From Mangifera indica (lineage: Eukaryota > Streptophyta > Magnoliopsida > Sapindales > Anacardiaceae): a DNA stretch of 64,000 nt. The position numbers and the translations under genes are program-made. Under the pieces are notes generated by a model, which was given only the letters and a program-made list of their open reading frames with translations, had not been told where the DNA came from and made no database searches. Location: positions 13,897,639 to 13,961,638 of the forward strand of contig NC_058141.1 in NCBI RefSeq assembly GCF_011075055.1, in the 5' to 3' direction. Positions 12,679 to 23,886 of the stretch are shown piece by piece. Within the stretch, counting starts at the first letter, position 1, and every line of letters starts with the position of its first letter.

Positions 12679-14662
12679 ATGACCTATGCTTTCGAATCCT
12701 CATCCGAGATGGAGAAATTCCTCTTCGAATGGTGGCTCGACCCGACCTGCCAATCTCGGAGCGCGTCCGAGCACTTTGCTCTCTTCGCAACCTCAATGGT
12801 CCAGGCCCTCGGAACGCCCTGCTAAGTGGTTCGTTCACTCTCAACCTTTTATTTTTTCCTGTGCTGATTGTCGTTCACTCGCAGCTATCCTGCTTTGGAA
12901 GTAGTTTTGAATGATTTTTCTTTGCATTCAATTGTTCGTCAGGAGGCAAATTTCCATCGTTCCTTTTCCCCTCTTCTTTTTTTTTTTTTTTGGGTACTGT
13001 TTTTTATATGTTTTATTTTTTAAGTAATAGGCAGCAGAAGCGCTGGGGCCAATTGGTTTAGATGGCAATATTCCTTTGTTAAAGAATAGTTTAGTTTTAG
13101 ATCCATTGGAGGAAGTTTGAGAGACATGTGAACTGGCACTACGCGAATTGAGGAATTAAAGACTGCTGGTGTTGACAATGAATCATCTGCTGTAAAAAGA
13201 TCAGCTTTCTTGTCTGTTGACCCAGCTGCACCAAATTCATCATGTGCTTCTGTTGATGAGTTGAGGTCTGTTTTGTCATAAGAAATTGATAGATATATTT
13301 TAAAAATCTTGTTTAATGGTTACTTTGCTGACTGATTTTCTTTGGTGTTAAGATAAGTTATTCTGAATGAAGCAATAGGCATGTATGAACGATATGCAGC
13401 ACTTTTTGCTCTTTGCAACAATGGTGGAGATGAAGCTTTTTCTGCTTAAATTGATTGTTTGGGTGCAAAAAGTGTTCTGCTGAAGCATGAGGTTTGTCAA
13501 GTTTAATCTAATCTGTGCTACTTCAAGGCCGTGCCAGTGTTCCTGTGGGTAGATGTAAAATTGTAATTATTGGCATGTACTGAATGTGGATGGAGATATA
13601 TTGGTGCTAGATGAAAATGTTCTATTGAGAAACAAACTTTTTGGTGGAAGTTAACTAGAGAGTGTTAATTTGAAACATGCCTTGCTTCTGTGTTGGGCGA
13701 ATTGCAAAACAAAGTTGCTTCAGCTGCCCTTAGAAAGGGATGCAGATGAGCATCCCATGGTCTGACATGAAGCTGGTGATGCTTTTGGTTCCATTGCAGG
13801 TATTATTACTTGCTAATTTTTTTTCCCTTTTTTTTTTTTGGCTGAGTGCCTGATGCATTCTCAGAACTTGATTAGCTAGAAACTGGTAGGAAAATTTGTT
13901 GGTTGTGTGGAAGATATTAGTTACTACTACTGTTCTTTTCAGCATAAGTTCTAAATCTCTTGACAACAAATATTATCAAGGAAAAAACTTGATTTTCCTT
14001 CTGTTTGATGGAGGGTGTCTGGTTAGGATGATGGACATCACATGCTTATTAAGACTGAAGTCCAACTGGGCAGGATGCTTGGTGATACTCTGTTCTAGTT
14101 AACTGTGACAGCTTACGGTAATAACTATCTTACTGCATGTGTATTGTGAATTACAGTTTTGGTGCATTTATTACAGGACACTTTTTATTTTGAATGAAAC
14201 TTGTATTAGCAGATGAAAAATTTTTGCCTCTATGATAAACTGTCCTTCCCGGTAATTTTATCTCCACTGAACCATTCTCTTTTCTGTGCATGTGCTTAAA
14301 AAAATTGTGCTTCTTATTGAACGTCAGCCATTTTCCTTGTTCTGATATATTGTTAAATTTTCTTACGGGTCTATTATATAGATGAGCACAGTGTAGCACT
14401 TCTGGAGGAGTTTGCTGGGGATCCTGAACCTATTGTTTCACAGAGCTGTGAAGTTGCTCTTACCATGCTGGAATATGAACAATTGGGAAAGTCATTCGAG
14501 GTATGATCTCAAGATCCAAATTTAAAATCACATTCATTGAATAGAATAACATATTCAACTTACCAAAAAAATAAAAATAAAAAGCATATTTTCAGATTAA
14601 TGACTTATTATTATCTTTTTCTGCAGTACCTCTTCATGCAGACCCTTGTGATGCAATTGTGA
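12679..14662 (+). pseudogene. DOHH: Deoxyhypusine hydroxylase pseudogene
   Basis: DOHH is a HEAT-repeat di-iron enzyme that completes hypusine formation on eIF5A. Colinear fragments appear in order: SSSEMEKFL at 12,697; ISERVRALCSLRNL from about 12,754; VVLNDFSLH at about 12,900; AEALGPIGLDGNIPLLKN from about 13,034; FLSVDPAAPNSSCASVDELR at about 13,209; GMYERYAALFAL at about 13,380; LGELQNKVASAAL at about 13,695; RDADEHPMV at about 13,738; and an intact stretch from about 14,380 ([20 protein letters not shown]) to the natural C-terminus and TGA at 14,660-14,662. Damage includes a frameshift near 12,750, loss of the segment expected after NALL, several in-frame stops (near 13,118, 13,156 and 13,447) and stops in the fourth block. 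Introns with GT-AG sites remain, so this is a decayed gene copy, not a retrocopy. A functional copy must exist elsewhere. Confidence 0.9.
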
Positions 14663-15386
14663 TCTCTGTGGCATTTATTCAATATAGAAATTGAGATGAA
14701 AGATCATATTTTTATTATTGTACAATCGATAATCTGCAAGAGATGAAAAGCAGAAGAGGAAGTATACATGAACACTTGACTTCTTACAATTTTGTTCCAG
14801 TAATGTATTATGCTGCAAACCGTATAAGTTTAGTCGGGGGCATAAGCTGGACTATGGCTGTCATTTTAATTGGAAAAAAAGAAAAAAATCTTGTTCAGGT
14901 TTCTGTATTAGTCCTTGACATTAGCCAACAAAGAAGTTGAGGAGATAAATTCCCAAAGGAGAAAGTATGTTGACCTTGTCACTGTAAATCCTGACGGGAA
15001 AAATCCTCACCATTTGTATAATTGGTCAGAACTTAAGTGTAGAATATTATTATAGAAATGAATGAAGGACTTCTGTTGGTAAATTCAAATAATTTTTAAA
15101 GCTGAAACAAATTTATCAATTAGAATTTTCAATCTATTTAAATTCAAAGCTTAATTTTTAAAATAAAAAAATTAACGTTATAAAAACTTATTGATTTAAA
15201 TTAAAAAAAAAAAAAACAAATAAATTAATTTTAGGAATTGCAATCCAAACCCAAAAGGTAAATGTGAAAACCTAAACCAGTCAAGGAAAAAGGAAACAGC
15301 AGTAAATGTGGAAGTGAAATGAAGAGAGCAGGGCAAAGCGTATAAGAAAATCCAGGGAAAGTACATTTACAGTAACAAGACTGACA
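14663..15386. other. Spacer between DOHH and PARP1 pseudogenes
   Basis: About 720 bp of AT-rich sequence with poly-A runs near 15,205. The last 150 bp would be the former PARP1 leader. I see no gene in it. Confidence 0.5.
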
Positions 15387-18300
15387 ATGGCGAACCCGCC
15401 AAAGCCCTGGAAGGTGGAATACGCAAAATCAGCGCGGTCTTCTTGCAGAACTTGCAAGAACAACATTGGCAAGGAAGTTTTTAGGCTTGGCAAAATGGTC
15501 CAGTCATCCCAATTCGACGGCTTCATGCCTGTTTATTCATCTTTTTCCCTACTTTTCCCTTTTTTCATATTTCCCTCTTCTTCTATGCATTTCGCGTTTC
15601 TTTTGTTTCACTTCTTATTACAATCTTGTTCACTAGTTTTACTTCTATTGCAATGTTCCGTTTTAGTTATTTGGTTTGTTTTGTTTGGTTACTGATTTAT
15701 AGGGACTAGTAAGTTTTTGTTGAATGTCTTTTGAAAGAAGAAATTTTTTATTTTTCTCTGAGGGAAGTTGGCCCTAGTGTGAAGTAAAAATCAGTTTTTA
15801 TTTTTGTTTCTTTTTCGGTTTTTATGCCGAAAAAAGAAAAAGTCCACGTGCTGAAGTTATTTTTCTAATGCACACTCATTTAATCTACGTCAAATGGGAT
15901 TTTCTGTTGGCATTGTGCAAGAACCTTTTCTTTCTTTGATTTTGTACGACTTTATTCTTTTGTTTGTGGAGTGTGATGAATGTTTTGATCTTCCTGGCTT
16001 GCAGATGTGGAACCATGCAAATTGCGTATTGAAGAAAGCGAATCAGATAAAATCGTATGCATCCATTACTATTACAATTTCCAAAATATAATCCTAAGAG
16101 ATGCCTCAAATAACTTTTGTTTCTTATTTCTGCGCTTTAGTCTTGATGATGTTGAAGGGTTAGAATCACTTCGATGGGAAGACCAACAAAACATTAGAAA
16201 ATATGTGGAGGGTGGTGGACCTTCAAATAAGATTGCTGTCTCTACTATGGAATATGGTATTGAAGTTTCACAAAGCTCTCATGCTACTTGCAAGGACTGC
16301 AACCAAAAAATTATGGAGGGAGAGGTGTGTTTTTTTTTTTTTTCCTTGGGTTAAATGATAATTCATCTATTCCATTTTGAGGAAATTATTTTTCTATAGA
16401 TGGATTGACGTCCATATCTTGGATCTTGCTATTTGATAACAGATTCTATTAACTTAGCTATGTCTTGCTGAAGCTGATTGTGGAATCAATATATTTTCTA
16501 GTTTATGTATTGCATTAGCATATGGAAATTATTGTTATCAAAAAAATAGAATGGCTGATTGATGTAGTTTGTTTATATCATGTTAATGTACTAGTAAATG
16601 AGTAATGTGAAAAGTACTTGAAAATTTCTTTTATTCTGTTGTTAGGTTCGTGTATCTTCCAATCCCAGTGGTCAAGGAGCTAGAGGTCTAGCATGGCATC
16701 ATGCAAATTGTTTATTGAGAGTGACACCATCAATTCAAGTAGAAAAACTGTTTGGATGGGACAGCCTATCAGTTTCTGATCAGGTAGCTGTTTGTGCCAT
16801 GGTTAAGAAGGTTCCATCTACTGCTAAGGGTGGTATGATGTTCATATGTTATTATTACTTGTCTGATGATGTCGCAGTGTTGCTAGATGTATTGTTTTAC
16901 TGGCTTTTTTCTCTTTGTCATCGTACTTGTTGGTTCAGGCACGACAACTGAGGAACAACAAGATAAAGATATGCCCCAACAATCAACATCAAAGGCTGGT
17001 ACAAAACGTAAAAATGTTGGCGTTGATCAGAGGTCAAAGGTTGCTAAGGCAGAAGGAGATGTCTCAACAGGGAAGGCTTCATCCGTGAAGAATTCTAATA
17101 ACAGGCTGGATGAACAGATGTCTGATTTGGAAAGTAAGCTTGAAGCCCAGAGTAAAGAACTATGGGCTCTAAAAGATGATCTTAAGAAACATGTAACTAC
17201 AAAGGAACTAAAAGACTTGCTTGACATAAATGATCAAGAATCCACAGGATCTGACTTGATTTGCGCGACCATTGGTAATTTCTTGGTGCTTCTTTTTACT
17301 GGCATGTAATTTCAGAAGTCCTTTTGTTGAATTCCCATTTTAGTTTACGGTGGATACCTGTACTCCCTCAAGAAGATGATGCTCCCTCTAAGCCACAACC
17401 CAAACAAACCTGCAAAAACTCACCCAAACCATCTACACTCCAAGCAGCAAACAGTCACCAACAATCCACAGTTCAACAAAAGGAAACCAGATGAATTCAA
17501 CAGAACAAGTATTATATATGTTGAATGAAGAATAACTCCAACTATTCAGTGTTCACAGAAAATATAAGCAGATAACAAATAGTGACGGTAAATGAAATTG
17601 TTCTGGCAACAGTGGTGGCAGATCCCCCTAGGCCAGAGCCCCCCCTATTTCCCAATGCCTTTGTAAATCATTCATTTCCCTTTTTCTCTTTCCTTTCCTT
17701 TTATATCATGTTATTCCGACTATACTCTCATTCCTTTTACTTCCTCCATATATGCCAAACTTTTGCTCTCTTTTATAACTGACTCCACCTCACCACATAG
17801 CAGTTTTTCACTACTCCTACCCTTACTCCTCTTTTGGTATACCTTGGTGATGGGTGGTCTAACAGTTTATCATCTGATACAAGCTTCCTTTTCAATGTTT
17901 CATTAATGTTCATGATCAAGTGTTTTCTATGTTTGCTACAACTAACAGTGAGAATTAGGTACTATTACATACACACATGTGCCTCTTGATTTTACACAAA
18001 TTATGACATAAGCAGCTCTGTTTGATTTTAGCCCTATATGCATTATCTATGAATGGAAAATTGATTGGTTAACCATTCATTAGTTGTTATACATCACTAC
18101 CAGCATTGATATCTAAAGATTAAAATTTATAACTTTACTAAGGTTGTATTATTGTGATTCTTGTTTAGTGCTGATGGGATGATGTTTGGAGCACTTGGTT
18201 GATGCCCACTTTGTTCGGGTTCTCTTCGTTATTCTGGAAGCATGTATCAGTGCTGTGGTTACCAGTCTGCATGGAGCAAGTGTTCTTACTCTACTCATGA

Positions 18301-19872
18301 ACTAGAATGTCTTGAGGGGAAGTGGAAAGTACCAGAAGGGACAGACAATGAATATCTTAGCAAGGTATTCAACTTAGATTAATGTGAGATTTTAATCTAA
18401 GCAAATTTGACTTCAGCTTTACCATGTTGATTGCAGTGGTTTAAAACACAAAAGAGTACAAAACCTGTCTGAGTCCTGCCTCCTCTGACATCAAACAATC
18501 CTTCTGCAAGCCAAGCCACTAACACCACATCTCAGCCTATAAGGGGTGAAACTTTGGGAGATCTTAAAGTTTCTTTTTCAAGATTACCTAAGGAATCCAT
18601 GGTCTGGTCTTTTTATCTTTTGCTATATGTCAATGATTAAATTGTAGTTGAAAGTATCTGATTACTACAGTTTCAGAATATCACATGATAAATTTTTTAT
18701 GGTTTGAGTCTCATGGAGGGGTTACTCTGCAGAAAGAATGGAAGAGAAAAATTGAGGAAGCTGGTGGAGAGGTTCATGCAAAGATCAATAAAGGTTACTT
18801 CCTCTTACCTTGGATTTTGAATCAAACTTGTTTAGCCTCATATATAGTCTATTACTGTAGAGATAAACATGTTGTCAGTTGTTACTTAAAAAGGCATATT
18901 GCAGATACTAATTGCTTAATTGTGGGTGGAGAGCTGGATGATTGAAATGCTGAGATGAGGAAGGCAAGGTAAAGCTGCTTTTGTGGTTCATGCTTAAGTA
19001 TATTTCTTCTTTAGTTAGTTTAAGTTTGGCTAGAATGGTTTTGCTGGCAGGGGGATGAAAATACCAATTGTTAGGGAGGATTACTTGGTTGAATGTTTTA
19101 AGAAACAAAAGAAGCTTCGATTTGATCTTTACCAAGTTGAAGCCATTGGTGAGAGTTCTGGTATGGTCACAATCAAAGTTAAAGGTCGAAGTGCTGTGCA
19201 TGAAGCTTCAGGTCTGCAAGATACAGGTCACATTCTTGAGGATGGGAAAAGTGTTTATAACACAACTTTAAACATGTCTGATTTATCAACTGGTGTTAAC
19301 AGGTGGGCCAATTTTATCCCATCTTTCTTCTTGGTTTTATAGTATTTTTGTTTTGAATCTTTTACTTGACATTATGTCATATCTAAATTTCAGTTATGAA
19401 CTGTGAGAACTACTTTTCAGAACTAAGCTCCAAGATCTTAACAATGTTTTTTCCTGTTAATCTTTATCTTGTCTTTGGCCTAAGGCATATATATAAAGCC
19501 AGAGTGCACTAGATCTGTGCTGCTTTGCCTTTGTAAATTCCCATAGAGCTGTCTTTTTCCTCTAAGTTTCCTTTTGAACGAATGCTGACTTGTATCTAAT
19601 TGTTATGTCAAATTACTATATCCTGCAAGTTATCCAAGATGATAAAGGGTCAGACTGTTATGTGTTTCGTCAATGGGGCCGAGTGGAAATGAGAAGATTG
19701 GTGGGAGCAAACTAGAAGAGTTTTCAAAATCAGGTGCAATTTGTGAATTCAAGCGTTTGTTTCTTGAGAAGACTGGGAACCCATGGGAAGCGTGGGAACA
19801 AAAACTGAACTTCGAGAAGAAACCTGGCAGATTCTTTCCATTGGATATTGTATTGCATAACTCTTTCTCTCT

Positions 19873-19890
19873 AACACACACACACACACA
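19873..19890. repeat. (CA)n microsatellite
   Basis: Short CA run inside the PARP1 pseudogene intron that follows the WGR exon. Confidence 0.85.
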
Positions 19891-20493
19891 TACACATCCC
19901 TTCTTTCCACTTCACACACAAAAGATAAAGTATATTGTTAATTGCTGCTAGTTTCTTATTTTCATTATGAGTTTCCTATTTATGCAGGATATGGAGTTAA
20001 CAAACAGTTGTCAAAGAAGAAACAAACTGATGTTGACAGCAAACTTGCACCTCCTTTAGTAGAGTTAATGAAGATGCTCTTTAATGTCGAAACATATAGG
20101 TCAATAAATTTGATTTGATGTATGGTTTTTCAGTTTGTATAATTTTATATAATTTATGTTTCTCAAAGAGAAAATTTTGAGATTTGCAGAGCTGCTACGA
20201 TGGAGTTTGAGATTAACATGTCAGAAATGCCACTGGGAAAACTGAGCAAAAATAATATCCAAAAGGGTATTTACCTGTAAAAATTATATTTAATTTTGTT
20301 TTTAAAATTAATTCTTATTGCATTTACCATATATAATTTGGTGGCCTGTTTACTAATGCCTTGTCTATATTCTCTTTTCCCAGGTTTTGAGGCGTTAACA
20401 GAGATTCAAAATTTACTAAATAACAATGCATTTGATCCTTCTGTCCAAGAGAGCCTGATAGTTGATGCCAGCAATAGATTCTTCACTGTAATC

Positions 20494-21092
20494 TGTTTGG
20501 GAAAGAGTTTACGTGAGGACAAAGAGAAAGAAGAGAGATGCAGAAGAGTTGGCACGTGGCAGAATTTCAGAGGAGAGACAGGCAGCAGACAAAGTAGCAG
20601 ACAAACAAGAAATACCAATATGCAGACAACCACAATTTGGGACCACTATGACTGTCAATACTGAGGTGGCAGCTGGGGAAAAGGTAGAGGCGGTTGGAAT
20701 ACAGAATAAAAGAAAGGAGGCAGGAGGAGAGAAGAGGGAGGAAAAATCAGAAAAAGAAGCAGAGAAGGAGAGCCCAGCCTCTCGAATGCTGGTGATGGAG
20801 CCCTGAGCTTAGAGTTTCTTTCAGTGTTTAGTTTCCTGGTTTTATCTTTACTATTAAATTGGTTTGTAAGAGAAAACATAGTTATATTCGGATTCCGTGA
20901 ATGTTATTTTCATTAGTGTCTTAGATACATTCTGAAATCTCAATTTATCGTTTGTTTTAATACAACCCTCCTTACAACATTTACTGTTATATTGCTCTTG
21001 TATCTACTTTCGTCTGGTCGTTGTAACAGCCATATACATCAAATCAGGAGTGTCCGAGCTGCTTACCAAAAATCGACACCAGATACCTATCA
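20494..21092. mobile_element. Solo-LTR-like insertion in a PARP1 exon
   Basis: The 599-bp block starts TGTTTGG and ends CCTATCA, so it has the TG...CA ends of an LTR, and it is flanked by identical TAATC (20489-20493 and 21093-21097), a 5-bp target-site duplication. Removing the block and one TAATC makes the PARP1 exon read in frame across the junction (RFFTVIPSIHPHV). A Lys/Glu-rich 97-codon frame at 20513-20806 may be the tail of an internal region or chance. With no second LTR or pol, a solo LTR or short non-autonomous element fits best. Confidence 0.85.
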
Positions 21093-21237
21093 TAATCCCC
21101 TCTATTCATCCACATGTTATACAGGATGAAGATGATTTTAAGTCAAAGGTACAGATTTACTACTCTTGGATATTTTTTTGACATATTTGCTATGAGGTGA
21201 TCGTAGTTGCAGAAGGGAGGGTCATAAGTGAAAATTG

Positions 21238-21535
21238 GATTGTAAGCCAACTAGAACTGATTGAATTACATATTGCCTAAACCACTTTTCTCTAGCAGTC
21301 CTTTAAATTACTGTTTTACAAAAAAAGTTCTTTAGGATCTGAAAATTTATCAATTTCTTTATCTGTCATAGACAATTCCTGCAAGGGGTGCATTCTAGAA
21401 AGTTGGGTTGTAAGCATTGTTTAAAACTCTTTTCTCTGGAAGTTCTATGAATGACTGTTTGACAAAGAAATTTCTTTAGAATCTGAAAATTTATCAACTT
21501 CTTCTTTCATAAGCATTTCCTCCTAAGAGGATTGA
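21238..21535. repeat. Imperfect tandem duplication in a PARP1 intron, period about 144 bp
   Basis: The string atctgaaaatttatcaa occurs at 21337 and 21481. Around it the order ttttctct, agt-ct-t-aat, actgtttnacaaa, ttctttag repeats in both units. The sequence is intronic, between the interrupted helical-domain exon and the exon at 22097. Confidence 0.75.
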
Positions 21536-23886
21536 TACTGATTTATTTCTAACTGATACAAAAATTACTGAGGATTATTTTTTTTGCTTTTTTGAGGATG
21601 CCTTTGAGAACCTGACCTCATAGTAGACAAATTATATGGTTTTTGTTTTGGTTTCCAGTTTTTACAACTTTGCTAGTCACTAGAACTTTTTTTACTGGCT
21701 GCTGCATCTGTTTGTCATGTGATTGTAGCATTATTATTCTAAAAATTGACTACTCAACTATATGTGCTTGTGATCTTTTGAACTCCAAAATTAAGCACTG
21801 TATTGCACAAGAGCCTGGCTCAAAAGTTGCTTGTTTTAAGCAATAATGGAAAGATTCATTAAGTCATCTTCTAGAAACAATAAAAGGTTTGTGCATGAAG
21901 TGAGTTGTTTATATTGCCCAAGAATATACTCCTTGAGGGAACAAAGTAGAGTCTGAAAGTAATAGCTGTGCCTTCTTGTTCTGTGTAAGTCTTTGTAGCC
22001 ACAAATGGGAACTTGTTAGAGATTAATTTTTCTGTTCTTCTGCCTCATGCAGTTTTTTCCTTGACCAACAATATTTTGTTTGTGCTTCTACAGTAGGTGA
22101 AAATGTTAGAAGCTCTCCAGGACATTGAAATAGCTTCAAGATTAGTAGGTTTTGATGTTGACAGTGATGACTCCCTTGATGAGAAATATCAGAAGCTCTG
22201 TTGTGACATTTCTCCACTTCCTCATGATGGTGAAGATTATCAGTTGATTGAGAAGTATCTTCTTACGACTCATGCTCCTACACATACCGTGGGTTTAGTT
22301 TATATTATCTTGAATCATGACAATTAACTGTGCTGGTGATGACTTTTGCTGGATGGCTTATGTATATGTGGTCCATGAATGACATTCTGGCCCTTTATGA
22401 AATCCTCAGGATTGGTCTCTTGAACTCGAAGAAGTTTTTTCACTTGAAAGGAAAGGAGAATTTGATAGGTTTTCTCCTTATAAACAAAAGCTTAACAATA
22501 GAATGCTCCTCTGGCATGGTAAGCCGCAATTAATTTACAAAAAATTAAAGAGAAAACACTTCTGCAGTTACGTGTGATGTGTTATATTCTACACCATCTG
22601 CTGTAAAATTTTTCCACCCTGCAGGTTCTCGGTTGACTAATTTTGTGGGAATACTTAGCCAAGGACTGAGAATAGCACCTCCTGAAGCACCAGCAACTGG
22701 CTATATGGTTATCTCATTCTCCCACTTTTTTTGTGTGTGTGTTCATGTGCATGTGTATGAGTGTGTGTGTGTTTCAGGTGTTTCTGCACATCTGAATCTG
22801 ATATATCTACCTACTATACTGCAAAACTAACTGTTCAATAATCTTTCAAAATAGTTTGGCAAGGGGATATACTTTGCTGACCTGGTCAGTAAAAGTGCTC
22901 AGTATTGCTACACTGATAAGAAAAATCCTGTGGGCCTAATGCTTCTTAGTGAAGTAGCATTGGGAGAGGTCTACACGCTCAAGAAGGCAGAAGTGAGTTT
23001 ACCTTCCAGTCTGCATGAGTATCCTAATTTTTTATGTTTCCCAGCATTGTTATGTGGAGTCTGTTAGGTGGTTTTTTATTTCACATTTGTCTATCGAGAT
23101 ATTACTTTCAATTAGGAGTTTTAGTGCCCACACCTTTACTGGTGTCTTGTTATATGTGCATGGATATTTCCAAATTTGGTTTGTTAATTTAGCTTGTGCT
23201 TGACAACATTATTTGTGCACTCATTTATTGTGTTAGTATAACAATTATAACTTATGTATGCAAATACATCATTTTGTTTGTTATTCTGTATTATAATGGA
23301 CACAATTTATATAATCAAAGTTGGCACAGTATCATGTGTAGCATGTGGGAGAAATAATTTGGCAATGCATATGTTTTCCTGCCAGTTCTTCCTAGTAATT
23401 TCTTTCTGCTCTATGATTCAGTATATGGATAAACCTCCTGAAGGAAAGCACTCTACCAAAGGACTGGGGAAGAAAATACCGCAGGAATCGGAATATGTGA
23501 AGTGGAGAGATGATGTCACTGTTCCTTGTGGCAAACCAGTGCCATCAAGAGTCAAGGCCTCTGAGCTTATGTACAATGAGTACATTGTTTATAATACAGC
23601 TCAAGTAAGTTCAAGTTTCGGTCTTTTTCCCTCATTTTATATCTTATTACTTCAGTATGGTAAAATTTTGCAATTCGTTCATTTGATTTGTCTATTATTA
23701 AGTAGTCATGTATAAGTAGTACCAACATAAAATATGGAAGAACATATTTTTTTCTGCTGCAGTGTGTAGTGGCAGATATAAACAATTTTCAAAAATGATT
23801 AACCATTTATTTATATCTTATGCACATATATTTGACAGGTTAAGATGCAGTTCTTATTGAAGGTGAGGTTCCATCATAAGAGATGA

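Larger units (their letters stand above)
15387..23886 (+). pseudogene. PARP1: Poly(ADP-ribose) polymerase 1 pseudogene
   Basis: PARP1 senses nuclear DNA breaks and makes poly(ADP-ribose). Family architecture is recognisable over about 20 exons: zinc finger 1 (15387-15530, 16005-16054; CRTC...HANC), zinc finger 2 (16141-16324, 16646-16832; CKDC...HHANC), basic linker (16939-17274), PADR1/zinc 3 (18169-18364), linker 18437-18601, BRCT (18733-18793, 18905-18968, 19051-19302), WGR (19613 to about 19849), helical domain (19988-20099, 20190-20266, 20384-21148) and catalytic domain (22097-22288, 22410-22518, 22625-22707, 22855-22992, 23422-23604, 23839-23886). The H-Y-E triad survives in [14 protein letters not shown] and YNEYIVY. 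It is broken by a 1-base loss near 17,258, TGA stops at 18200, 18470 and 18943, loss of the AG before the WGR exon, a 1-base loss near 19,686 and a 599-bp insertion in a helical-domain exon. No full-length product is possible. Confidence 0.95.

Noticed and set aside
15387..16324. A functional short PARP-type zinc-finger protein
   Set aside because: The exons continue into further PARP1 exons with conserved splice sites, so this is the 5' end of the PARP1 pseudogene.
20513..20806. 97-codon Lys/Glu-rich frame as a host gene
   Set aside because: Lies wholly inside the TG...CA insertion in the PARP1 exon; at best part of a mobile element.
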